Positions 39,714 to 47,400 of a DNA stretch of 64,000 bases are shown here, one piece after another. The position numbers and the translations under genes are program-made. Each line of letters opens with the position of its first letter. Position 1 is the first letter of the stretch. The notes under the pieces were generated by a model, which made no database searches, was not told the DNA's origin, and was given only the letters and a program-made list of their open reading frames with translations. This DNA is from JAAZAI01 sp050942875 (GTDB lineage Bacteria; Verrucomicrobiota; Kiritimatiellia; RFP12; UBA3636). The stretch is taken from the NCBI GenBank assembly GCA_050942875.1, contig JBMNOD010000003.1, forward strand, positions 1 through 64,000, given 5' to 3'.

Positions 39714-40871
39714 CTATTGGATGATGATCGTCGATCCCGAAGGCGGCGAACGACGCAACATGACGCTGCCGGCTTCGACGGAAACGTCGAAACCCTTCGT
39801 GATGCTGTCGAACGCGCCGGCTATCGTCCCCGTCGCCGTCATGACGGGCCACTTCTGGCGGATCTCGGGCGAATAGTCGCCGAGCGTCGTCACGACAAGC
39901 GCGCCGCCCAGCTCCAAGTCGCCGGTGAAGTTCACCACATCATAGGTGCTGTTGTCGGCCAGATCGACTTCCACCACGCCCGCGCCGCCCAGCATGCTGG
40001 TGTCGGCGGTGATGTTCAATGTGCCGACGCCGTTCTCGCCAGGGGAGATGACCCCGGCAACGCCGTTGGTCAGGACGACTGCCGTCACGTTCCCAGAGCC
40101 TTCAAGGCGGCGGGTCAGCGTCCGGGCGTAAGCCCATAGCGCCACGTTGCCGCCGTCGCGGAGGACGATCGGGTTCGCCGCATCGCCCAGCGAGCCGGAA
40201 GCCTGGACTTCGAGCGTGGTTTTTGGGCCGATCACATACCAGGTCCCGCGGAACGTGCTGATGGACGACTTCAAGCTCATGGTCAGCTTCTTCTGGGCAC
40301 AGGCGTTGACGACGATGTCGTGCGGCGTGCCGTCGTCCGTGAACCGCGCGTCGGCATAATGGCCCTCCGTTGAGCCGACGGTGACGACGACGTCTCTCAC
40401 CGCATCGTTGGTCACCAGCAGATCCGACTTGAGCTGCATCGTCAGGATGCCGTTGGATTCCCAGCGGTAGCCGAGGTTGATCTTCGTCCCGTTCCTGGCG
40501 TGAATGACGGCCGGGCCGTTGGTGCTTTGAAAGACCATCGTGCCGTTCTTGTTGTAGTAGGTGACGACGTCGACCGGCGTCCAGTAGTTGGGCCGTGCAT
40601 AGAACACGAGCTTTGAACAGCCCCAGGCGCCCCAATCTGGCATCCGGATGCTGTAGCCGCTGTCGCCCAGGTTGTTGGTGAACGCCGCCGTGTCGTAGGG
40701 ATGCTGCGGATAGGTCCGCGCCGAATCGCCTTCCGCCTTGGACCAGGTCGCCGCCTGGTTCCAGTAGCCGCCGTTTTCCTTGGGGACGAACACATCCGCG
40801 AAAGCGCCGGAAGCCATCCCCAACAGGCATGCCGTCATGACAAAAGCCCCTGCTTGTCGTCTGCGTTTCAT
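39714..40871 (-). CDS. Secreted beta-rich (autotransporter-passenger-like) protein
   Basis: A ~385-residue exported protein. The signal peptide is MKRRRQAGAFVMTACLLGMA-SGAFA, starting at 40871, with gaggag upstream on the minus strand favouring this ATG over 40892 and 40877. The mature part is rich in Asn/Thr/Gly/Val and ends with the passenger-associated-repeat style of autotransporter adhesins (GVGTLNITADTSMLGGAGVV; YDVVNFTGDLELGGALVVTT). This style is common in large secreted proteins of Verrucomicrobiota-like bacteria. No beta-barrel and no sorting motif is seen. It lies 102 bases downstream of the large hydrolase gene, probably in the same transcript. Function unknown. Confidence 0.65.
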   Translation of the reverse strand: MKRRRQAGAFVMTACLLGMASGAFADVFVPKENGGYWNQAATWSKAEGDSARTYPQHPYDTAAFTNNLGDSGYSIRMPDWGAWGCSKLVFYARPNYWTPVDVVTYYNKNGTMVFQSTNGPAVIHARNGTKINLGYRWESNGILTMQLKSDLLVTNDAVRDVVVTVGSTEGHYADARFTDDGTPHDIVVNACAQKKLTMSLKSSISTFRGTWYVIGPKTTLEVQASGSLGDAANPIVLRDGGNVALWAYARTLTRRLEGSGNVTAVVLTNGVAGVISPGENGVGTLNITADTSMLGGAGVVEVDLADNSTYDVVNFTGDLELGGALVVTTLGDYSPEIRQKWPVMTATGTIAGAFDSITKGFDVSVEAGSVMLRRSPPSGSTIIIQ

Positions 40872-40973
40872 TTGCATTCTCCTCTCGTCCATTGCACCGG
40901 ATCTTGTGTTTCACCCGACCCCGGTTCCGGCTGGCCGTCATGGCCGGGTCGTGTCTTCATGTCAGCTCCAGCA

Positions 40974-43900
40974 TCAGGGGACCAGGATCATCCGGCCCCA
41001 GTAGGAGCGGTCGCCGGAGTTCCGGGCGCCGCCGTTCCACATGAGCTGCGCCGTGCGTCCGCTTCCGGTGTCGCTGTTGTCGATCCCGATGTCGAAGAGC
41101 AGCGTCTGCCCCGCCTTCGGGGCGATGTCCAGACTCCGCCACGGGATCGCGGCCTCGAGGTCGTAGCCGGAGCCGTCGACCTTCGGAACGACGGCCGTGC
41201 GAATCGCAGGCTGCCTGGGGACGTTCGGCATGTAGAACTGGTTCGCCTCGCCCGCCCCGAGCAGGATCTGCCGATCGGTGAAGAGCATGGCGCCCCCCTG
41301 GTCGAGGTTTTCGGAGCCAATGAAAAGCTCGACGCAGTCGGCATTCCAGAGGTAGGAGGGAGACTGCCGGTTCATCATCGGCGTCTTGTCGGAAACCGAG
41401 ACGAGGACGTAGAGGTTGTCGTCGTCCCAGGCGGTCTTGAACGACGCTTCGAGCCCGTTGGCGTCGCGCCCGGACACCAGGCGCTCCGAGCCGATGCGCA
41501 CCGGCGGACGGAGCGGGTAGCCGTCCTGCTTGCCATCGACGGCCATCGCGGCGACAGGACGCCCGGCCGTGACTTTCCCGACGAACTTTCCGGCGGTCTG
41601 GCGGTAGCGCGGGTCGTCGAATGCAAAGGGCTCCGCGCCGTCGAGCCAGACGTCGTAAACGACGTCGTGGGACTTCCGCATCTCGGCGAGCATGTCCTTG
41701 TACGGCCGATCGGCCACATTGAAAAGCCCGGTGTTGCCGCGTTCGCCGTTGAGCCCCTCGAAGAAACGGCCCGTGGCGGACTGGTCGAGCAGCAGGAACC
41801 ATTCGACGCCGACCAGGAAGCCGAGGGAGGCGCCTTGCTCCACATAGTTGCGGTAGGCGAGGCCGCGCTCCCGCTGCGTGGCGAGATCGTGGCCGGAAGG
41901 CCCGCAGTTCGATTCCTGGGTGGACGTGAAGTAGAACTCGCTCCAGAACTGCGGTTTCCTGCCGGACCAGTTGTAGAGACGCGCGACGAAGGCCTTGTCG
42001 ATGGCGGAGGCGTAGTAGTTGATGCTGATGATGTCGTTGTACTTGCCCGCGATCCGGCAGAGCGGCTCGGCGTTGGCGGTTCCGGGCTGCCAGCGGTTGC
42101 CGAGGAGCATGTGGTTCGGATCGTGCTTGCGGAACGTATCGTGGATCACCTTGAAGTACGCCTCCAGGAACACCTCGTTGTAGGCCTGCATGTCGGCAAA
42201 GGCCTCCTTCGTGTTGAGCGGGAGACCGCGATCCTCGAGCTCGTCGAACGACTTGGCGTCCAACGCCCACGCCTTGTTGAAGGCGGCGATGTCGCCGTAT
42301 TTCCCCTCCAGTTGGCGCACGAGCTCGCGCTTGGCGGCCCAGGACTTGTCGAGAGCGGGAATCCCGCGGGGAATGTCCTCGAAGCCCTGCTCGTTGGCAA
42401 GGAAATAGCCGATCAGGAGGGGATCGCCGGCATTCTCGGCGACGCCTCTCGAAAACGCCTTGTCGATGGTCGGCGCCGTCGCGGGGTCGAACGGATCGAA
42501 GACGCCGCGGACGCCCTTGACGATCTTCACGTCGCCATAGTGAAGGCTGGCAACGCGCGGGAAGGCGCGTTCGGCGTAGACTTCCTTCATTTCCGCGCTG
42601 ACGCCGGTAAAGGCGCCGATCGAGTTGAACCCGACGGCCCGGGAACGGGCGACATGCCGCTTCGCCATGGCGACGGGGTCGTAGGCGTCGTACTTGCGGA
42701 TGAGGTTTGCGGTGTAGAACGACACCGCGCGGGTGCTCCACCAGCCCCGGGAAGAAAAATCCTTCCAGGCGACGCCCCATTTCTCGTCATGGGGCGGAAG
42801 CCACGCATAGGCGTCGTGCCGGCCTTCGACGTTCGTGTAGTCGTCGCCGCCGGAGAAGCCGCAGACGCCCAGATGGAAGAAGGCGTCGCCGGCGGGATCG
42901 ACCAGCACCCACAGATCCCTGCCGTCCCCGCCCTTGTCCTCCACATGGAAGAAGCCGGTCTTCTTCAATCCAAGCCGCTCGCCGGATCCGGCGAGGCCGC
43001 CGAACGCGTTGAGCGACCGCGGCTCGCGGAACGAAGCGTAGTAGGCTTCGTCGGCGGCGACGTCGGCCTTCAGCTCCGCCTCGTCCTTGATCTTGCCGGG
43101 GAAGTCCCGCGGCACCTGGCCGAACCGATCAAGCAGCGTGGCGACGGAGAACTGCGAGGCATCGAGGGAGAATCCCACCGAATAGGTTTTCACGCCGGGG
43201 TTGAACGGGGCGAGGTTGCGCACATAGAAGATGTTCCAGCCCCATTCGCGGTTGTCCTGGACTTCAAGATAGGTGTTCGCCGGGTACTGGAAGGCAAGCG
43301 TGGACTTGTTGACATCGGTGACGGACAGTTTTCGCGAATGTCCTTGATACAGCTTCCCGCCGGGAACCTTCGCGGGAGGAAAGGGCCCGGATTTCTCGCC
43401 GGCGTCCCAGGCCCCGCCGTCCTTGTAGTTGAACGGAATGAACATCTCGTTGTGGAAGCTCTTGAGACCCGACGGCACGACGTCGAAAGCCCAGGTGAAT
43501 TCGCCGTCTTGAAGACGGGCCGTGACCTCGCCGCCGTTCTTGTACTTGAGCTTCGCGGCGCCGTCCGCCAGACGCGTCTCGACAGGCTTGCAATTGTCGC
43601 CGGCGGAACCCAGGTTCAAAACCGGATACGATATCTTGAACGACCCCATCGAACCGGCGCCGATCGAAAGGCCGTCGCCCGTGAGCTTCGGGGAAAGCGT
43701 CGGCCTGGGCGAGGCCGGGCGACCGGACGAACCGCCGCTGGAGCCGCCGCCCTGCTTCGCGAAAAAAGCGGCGTTGGCAGCCGAGGCGGCGGCGGCGAGG
43801 CAGGTGGCGTCGGCTCCAAACGCCACGGACACCACCTTTTTGTCCCGGTTGAACGGGATGGTGGAGGACAGCAAGTAAATCGGCCAGTTCCAGGCGCGGA

Positions 43901-44435
43901 GATCCTGCAGCTCCGTCCAGGCGAAGCTCTCCGGCATGAGAATGGCGAACGTGTCGCGCCCGTCGGCCGAGACCATGGAGAAATCCCCCGCGTTCCCCTG
44001 GTAGAGCTTCGGGCCGGCATGCTCCTTCGGGAAAACCCCGGACTTGTCCTTCACCGCCCACTTCGCACCGCGCTCCCCCAGCGCCATCGGCATCTGCAAA
44101 TCGAATTTGTAGTCCTTGATGCCGCCGGGAACGGTCGTGAACCAGAAACTGACGACCCCCGGCTTAAGCTGCTCCAGCTTGGCGACGCCGCCATTCTTGT
44201 AGTGGAGCGTGGCTGTTTTTGCCGTGAACTCCACCGACTCGGGCTTGGCGCCGTTGACGGCCGGATAGACCAGCGTCAGATTCCCCAGCGAACCGGCGGC
44301 GATGACGACGCCGTCCTTGGCGCATTTCGCTTCCGGAGCCGGGCTCCGCCCCGTTTCCGCGGCGGAGACGCATGTTGCGCCTACGCCCCAGCTTGCGATT
44401 GCGGCGGCGAGTGTGTTGAACAGTTTGGATTTCAT
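40974..44435 (-). CDS. Large secreted agarase-like (clan GH-A) hydrolase with duplicated N-terminal domain and CBM9-like end
   Basis: A 1,153-residue exported protein with a signal peptide of ~26 residues. Residues ~42-215 and ~253-430 are two copies of one beta-sandwich-like domain: paired motifs KLYQGNAGDFSMV/KLYQGHSRKLSVT, WTELQDLRAWNW/YLEVQDNREWGW and YKNGG in both. Residues ~470-930 form a catalytic part resembling GH50-type beta-agarases: WVLVDPAGDAFFHLGVCGFS; GYFLANEQGF with the likely acid/base Glu; FWSEFYFTST with the likely nucleophile. The end (~960-1153) resembles CBM9 (DDDNLYVLVSVSDKT; WNADCVELFIGSEN). It probably degrades a galactan-like or related polysaccharide. An upstream TTGACA lies at 44551-44556 (minus), but the -10 is poor. 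Confidence 0.75.
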   Translation of the reverse strand: MKSKLFNTLAAAIASWGVGATCVSAAETGRSPAPEAKCAKDGVVIAAGSLGNLTLVYPAVNGAKPESVEFTAKTATLHYKNGGVAKLEQLKPGVVSFWFTTVPGGIKDYKFDLQMPMALGERGAKWAVKDKSGVFPKEHAGPKLYQGNAGDFSMVSADGRDTFAILMPESFAWTELQDLRAWNWPIYLLSSTIPFNRDKKVVSVAFGADATCLAAAASAANAAFFAKQGGGSSGGSSGRPASPRPTLSPKLTGDGLSIGAGSMGSFKISYPVLNLGSAGDNCKPVETRLADGAAKLKYKNGGEVTARLQDGEFTWAFDVVPSGLKSFHNEMFIPFNYKDGGAWDAGEKSGPFPPAKVPGGKLYQGHSRKLSVTDVNKSTLAFQYPANTYLEVQDNREWGWNIFYVRNLAPFNPGVKTYSVGFSLDASQFSVATLLDRFGQVPRDFPGKIKDEAELKADVAADEAYYASFREPRSLNAFGGLAGSGERLGLKKTGFFHVEDKGGDGRDLWVLVDPAGDAFFHLGVCGFSGGDDYTNVEGRHDAYAWLPPHDEKWGVAWKDFSSRGWWSTRAVSFYTANLIRKYDAYDPVAMAKRHVARSRAVGFNSIGAFTGVSAEMKEVYAERAFPRVASLHYGDVKIVKGVRGVFDPFDPATAPTIDKAFSRGVAENAGDPLLIGYFLANEQGFEDIPRGIPALDKSWAAKRELVRQLEGKYGDIAAFNKAWALDAKSFDELEDRGLPLNTKEAFADMQAYNEVFLEAYFKVIHDTFRKHDPNHMLLGNRWQPGTANAEPLCRIAGKYNDIISINYYASAIDKAFVARLYNWSGRKPQFWSEFYFTSTQESNCGPSGHDLATQRERGLAYRNYVEQGASLGFLVGVEWFLLLDQSATGRFFEGLNGERGNTGLFNVADRPYKDMLAEMRKSHDVVYDVWLDGAEPFAFDDPRYRQTAGKFVGKVTAGRPVAAMAVDGKQDGYPLRPPVRIGSERLVSGRDANGLEASFKTAWDDDNLYVLVSVSDKTPMMNRQSPSYLWNADCVELFIGSENLDQGGAMLFTDRQILLGAGEANQFYMPNVPRQPAIRTAVVPKVDGSGYDLEAAIPWRSLDIAPKAGQTLLFDIGIDNSDTGSGRTAQLMWNGGARNSGDRSYWGRMILVP

Positions 44436-44632
44436 CTTGTTGATTCCTTGCTTCTTGCCTTGACTCCGGCAATGCGAAACGCTCCTTGAATTTTGCGGCG
44501 ATTTCCGACAATTAAATAATTGGGAACAGTTTCTTACATTTCCGCGCCTGTGTCAAGTTGCAAATGATCGGGGGTGGTTCAACATCGACGCCACACCCAA
44601 AGGGGTCGGGATCCAAGGTTCAGGCTACACCT

Positions 44633-44654
44633 GTTTTTGGGGTGCCCCAAAAAC
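44633..44654. repeat. Palindrome gttttt-gggg-tg-cccc-aaaaac
   Basis: Ten-base arms around TG, just upstream of the candidate promoter for the MDR dehydrogenase. It is a close relative of the palindrome at 30205-30228. Confidence 0.75.
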
Positions 44655-44662
44655 ACTGCCGC

Positions 44663-44692
44663 TTGCTTTGCTCGCTCCCTTTGTGCCATAAT
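44663..44692 (+). promoter_or_regulatory. Promoter of the MDR dehydrogenase (matches one at 46.7 kb)
   Basis: TTGCTT (44663-44668), an 18-base spacer and CATAAT (44687-44692), giving a leader of about 37 bases. The same hexamers with a near-identical block (gtgccataatgg ... cacttcaNacgaag) lie upstream of the TPR gene on the other strand at 46691-46719. Confidence 0.6.
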
Positions 44693-44735
44693 GGGTGGAT
44701 TTCACTTCAAACGAAGAAAACAAGAAGGAAAAAGA

Positions 44736-45737
44736 ATGAAGGCGGTTGCACTGATTTGCAGCGAAACGATGGCGTTTTCCCTTGAGCAGGTGATCCTGCC
44801 CGATTTGCAAGACGGGGACATCCTGGTCAAGACGGCCTGGTCCGGCGTGAGCATCGGCACGGAGTTCGCCCTGATCCGCAACAAGATCTCCTGGGGCCCG
44901 TTTCCCATCGCCACGGGGTACATGGCCACGGGCGTTGTCGAAGCGCTCGGGAATGGCGTCGTGGACGTCAAGGCCGGCGACCGCGTCTTCGTGCGCGGCA
45001 ACCGCAAGATGACATTGCTCGACGGCACGCCCGTCAGCCCGGTTTCCGGCACGCATTGCTCCCGCATTGTCACGCATACCGGCGGCACCCACGGAGCGGG
45101 CATCCTGCCGGAGGGGCTGTCGCTGGAGACGGCCAGCATGTTCGTCATGCCGGCGGTCGGCTACAACGGCGTCGACATGTCCAACCCACGCATGGGAGAA
45201 AACGTGGTCGTGTTTGGATGTGGCCAGATCGGCCTGGGGGTCGTTTCCGCGTCGTCGTTGCGGGGCTGCCGTGTCATAGCCGTCGACGTCGCCGACTCTG
45301 CCCTTGAAATGGCGAAGACATTCGGCGCCGACGCGACGATCAACTCCGCCACGCAACCTGTGGGCGAGGCGTTGGCGGCAATCTGCCCGAACGGCGCCGA
45401 CGTCGTGTTCGAATGCACGGGCATCCCCGCCTTGGTCGACCAGGCCATGTCATTGTGCCGGGTCGATGGCAAATTCGTCTGGCAGGGGAACTATGGAGCC
45501 AAACCGATGCCTTTTTCATTCCTCACGGCCCACAACCGCCGTCTCCAGACCTTCTTCCCGTGCGACGACGGATGCCTGCCCTGTCGGCATGCCGTCCTCA
45601 AGCAAATGGCGCGCGGCGTCTTGCCTTGGGAAAAGACCATCACCCACCGTGTCGATGCCCAGGACGCACCGGCGCTGTTTGAACGAATCAACTCGGGTGG
45701 AAAAGGCATTTCAGGCGCGACGATCAAATGGGCGTAG
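44736..45737 (+). CDS. Medium-chain dehydrogenase/reductase (zinc-binding dehydrogenase family)
   Basis: A 333-residue MDR oxidoreductase with an N-terminal GroES-like half (ILVKTAWSGVSIGTEFALIR; VKAGDRVFVRGN) and a Rossmann half with VVVFGCGQIGLGVVSASSLR and IAVDVADSALEMAKTFGADA, an NAD-binding acidic end (VDV) suggesting NAD. The usual catalytic-zinc Cys and GHE are not at their places (SIGTEF and TGYMATGVVEALG instead), as in the BchC/threonine-dehydrogenase-like side of the family, so it may not use zinc in the standard way. The start at 44736 follows agaaggaaaa. A sugar or polyol is a likely substrate given the neighbouring hydrolase, but this is a guess. Confidence 0.82.
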   Translation: MKAVALICSETMAFSLEQVILPDLQDGDILVKTAWSGVSIGTEFALIRNKISWGPFPIATGYMATGVVEALGNGVVDVKAGDRVFVRGNRKMTLLDGTPVSPVSGTHCSRIVTHTGGTHGAGILPEGLSLETASMFVMPAVGYNGVDMSNPRMGENVVVFGCGQIGLGVVSASSLRGCRVIAVDVADSALEMAKTFGADATINSATQPVGEALAAICPNGADVVFECTGIPALVDQAMSLCRVDGKFVWQGNYGAKPMPFSFLTAHNRRLQTFFPCDDGCLPCRHAVLKQMARGVLPWEKTITHRVDAQDAPALFERINSGGKGISGATIKWA

Positions 45738-45772
45738 CCCCTTTCCGTTTTCCACGCTTGCCGACATTTTCT

Positions 45773-45790
45773 ACGAGGGCTTGCCCCCGT
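45773..45790 (+). terminator. Weak hairpin after the MDR gene
   Basis: Arms acgagggc and gccccCGT with one mismatch around tt, 36 bases after the stop. There is no T-run, so termination here would need Rho or another factor. The remaining 324-base gap to the TPR gene holds only this, the repeat at 45911 and the palindrome at 46025. Confidence 0.3.
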
Positions 45791-45910
45791 GGTGAACGGC
45801 GGCGCCCCGAATCGGCCAAGTCTCCGTTGAGAAGGATTTCTCCCTCCTCAATTCTCGCTCCGCCTCACGGCGCCACGAACCGCTGTCTTCCGCACCACCT
45901 TCGCCACGAC

Positions 45911-45953
45911 GTCAACCTCGTCAACCGTCAACCTCGTCAACCGTCAACCTCGT
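45911..45953 (+). repeat. Tandem 16-bp repeat gtcaacctcgtcaacc, about 2.6 copies
   Basis: A short perfect tandem array in the spacer between the MDR and TPR genes. It is similar in style to the TCGA-rich array at 47.0-47.3 kb. Confidence 0.85.
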
Positions 45954-46024
45954 CCCCATGCCGCCCTCCGCCGCCACCACGCCCGCACAGGCAATATCGC
46001 GAATTTTCCTCAAGTCATTATGCG

Positions 46025-46045
46025 TTTGGGGGGACAGCCCCCAAA
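46025..46045. repeat. Palindrome tttggggg-gacag-cccccaaa
   Basis: Eight-base arms with a five-base loop, 17 bases beyond the end of the TPR gene (-). A variant of the gttttttgggg palindrome family; by position it could help end transcription of that gene. Confidence 0.6.
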
Positions 46046-46061
46046 AAAACCTTGCAGGCTG

Positions 46062-46580
46062 TTATCTTACGGATTTCTGACAAGCGGGGTCTCGCAAATG
46101 CCCAAGAACAGCCTCGATCTGGTGCCGACTAAAGTTGAGGTCGCATTGGGGTTTCAGATCCCATACGCGAAGCGCTTCTTCGAAATCGCAGATTGCGCGA
46201 TTATGCTCAAACATAGAGTGATACGCCAACCCGCGCGAATACCAATAGCGAGGATCGTCAGGATTGTCTGCAATGGCCTCGGAAGAAAGTTGTTCGACTG
46301 TCAAGGCATCCCGGCGAGAAATCGCTAGAAGCTCACTGACGACAGCGAGTCGGATTGTATTGTCGCTCTTTGCATATGGAAGCAATAGCGAACAGACTAA
46401 ACGTCGCCACGAACTCGAATCGACCCTTCTTGCCATGTCAAGCTGCATCCAGAGACCTGTTCGGGTAAAACACAGCCACAGAAAAACCAGTACAAAGCTG
46501 CAAAGCACGCTCATCGACAGTGTTTTTGCGCGTCGATGCACGCGACAAGCCCGAAAAGGTTTGGCTTCTACTTTGTTCAT
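46062..46580 (-). CDS. Small membrane-anchored TPR-like protein
   Basis: A 172-residue protein. Residues ~22-42 are one membrane helix (SMSVLCSFVLVFLWLCFTRT) after a basic N-terminus, and the rest is helical with one recognisable tetratricopeptide motif (DPRYWYSRGLAYHSMFEHNR then AICDFEEAL). It is predicted to sit in the inner membrane with the helical domain outside. The start at 46580 (MNKVEAKPFRACRVH) is preferred; the frame runs 29 codons further into repeat DNA. The promoter at 46691-46719 resembles that of the MDR gene. No family name can be given. Confidence 0.6.
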   Translation of the reverse strand: MNKVEAKPFRACRVHRRAKTLSMSVLCSFVLVFLWLCFTRTGLWMQLDMARRVDSSSWRRLVCSLLLPYAKSDNTIRLAVVSELLAISRRDALTVEQLSSEAIADNPDDPRYWYSRGLAYHSMFEHNRAICDFEEALRVWDLKPQCDLNFSRHQIEAVLGHLRDPACQKSVR

Positions 46581-46690
46581 GGGAGTATTTCTCCTATTGT
46601 GTTTTGACCTGCCCGCCAGCCAGCAGCCAGTGCAACGCGCAGCCTGCCGGCTGGTAGGCAGGCGCACGCTCCTTCGTATGAAGTGCCTCC

Positions 46691-46719
46691 ATTATGGCAC
46701 GGAAGGGCGGGCGAAGCAA
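46691..46719 (-). promoter_or_regulatory. Promoter of the TPR gene
   Basis: Read on the minus strand: TTGCTT (46719-46714), a 17-base spacer and CATAAT (46696-46691). The flanking gtgccataatgg and cacttcatacgaagg are shared with the promoter at 44663-44692. Confidence 0.6.
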
Positions 46720-46786
46720 ACGCAAAGCGCTGCAAGCAGGCACCCCGGCGCGGTATGTCTCAGTCCCCACTCCGCCACGCGGCCAT

Positions 46787-46947
46787 AATCTCGAAGAAAA
46801 TCTTCGAGATTACAGCCGCCCAACGTCCCGGCGGCGGGTTCGCCCATCGTGGGCCGTGTCGCTGGGGACCGCGGTCTCCGCGGGCAAATGGGCAAAAGGG
46901 GCACGGGTTTTCCAACCCGTGGACGAACACGGACAGGAATGTCCGTG
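46787..46947. repeat. Cluster of four perfect palindromes
   Basis: aatctcgaaga-aaa-tcttcgagatt (46787-46811), ccgcgg-tct-ccgcgg (46869-46883), cacgggtt-ttcc-aacccgtg (46902-46921) and cacggaca-ggaa-tgtccgtg (46928-46947). They lie in the 820-base spacer between the TPR gene and the giant protein gene, where no gene is seen. The arrangement looks like a BIME-type cluster of hairpins. Confidence 0.85.
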
Positions 46948-47021
46948 CCCCTGTCCGAGGCGTCCCGCGCTGGGGCGCGGGTGAGCGGCGGCTCGCCGGG
47001 ACGGCGTCGCCCCACCTTCTC

Positions 47022-47290
47022 GCGTCCCGTCGACTTCGACGGGAGTCGACCCGACTCGACAGGAATCGACGGGAATCATTTTCGACTTCGGTCGATTCAG
47101 GTCGATTCAAGTCGACAACGTTTTGCGACAAAGATCGCGACAAAGCTGCCTTGGCTGGTCGACAACGTTTTGCGACTGACCTCGACTGACACCGACGCCC
47201 ACCGACTTCCATCAATGGAGAAGTCGCCGCTTGTCGATTCCAGTCGATATTGACAGGAGTCGTCCAGTCGACGGAAGTCGATGTCAGTCG
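47022..47290. repeat. TCGA-rich degenerate repeat array
   Basis: Fifteen TCGA cores in about 270 bases, mostly as gtcgac, gtcgat, ctcgac or atcgac with 8-20 base spacing. It includes an exact 19-bp direct repeat (gtcgacaacgttttgcgac at 47111-47129 and 47158-47176). Non-coding. Confidence 0.75.
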
Positions 47291-47302
47291 CAAAAACCTT
47301 CA

Positions 47303-47400
47303 CTAGCCGCTAGCCGCTTCCCTCGACAAAGTTCGCGACAACGCTCGCGACAAAGCTGCCCTCCAGCAGACTTTGGACCTTGGACTTTGGACCTTGGACC
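47303..47400. repeat. Non-coding copy of the GT4 84-bp module, then a 14-bp repeat
   Basis: ctagccgctagccgcttccc followed by cgacaaagttcgcgac-type 12-mers (47303-47362) matches the unit tandemly repeated in frame in the GT4 gene at 16.0-16.4 kb. It is followed by ctttggaccttgga repeated about 2.3 times (47371-47402), running up to the stop of the giant gene. Confidence 0.85.

Noticed and set aside
40701..44489. A 1,262-codon open frame on the plus strand opposite the agarase-like gene.
   Set aside because: Arg/Glu/Val-rich composition without motifs; the minus strand encodes a signal peptide, GH-A motifs and a CBM9-like end.
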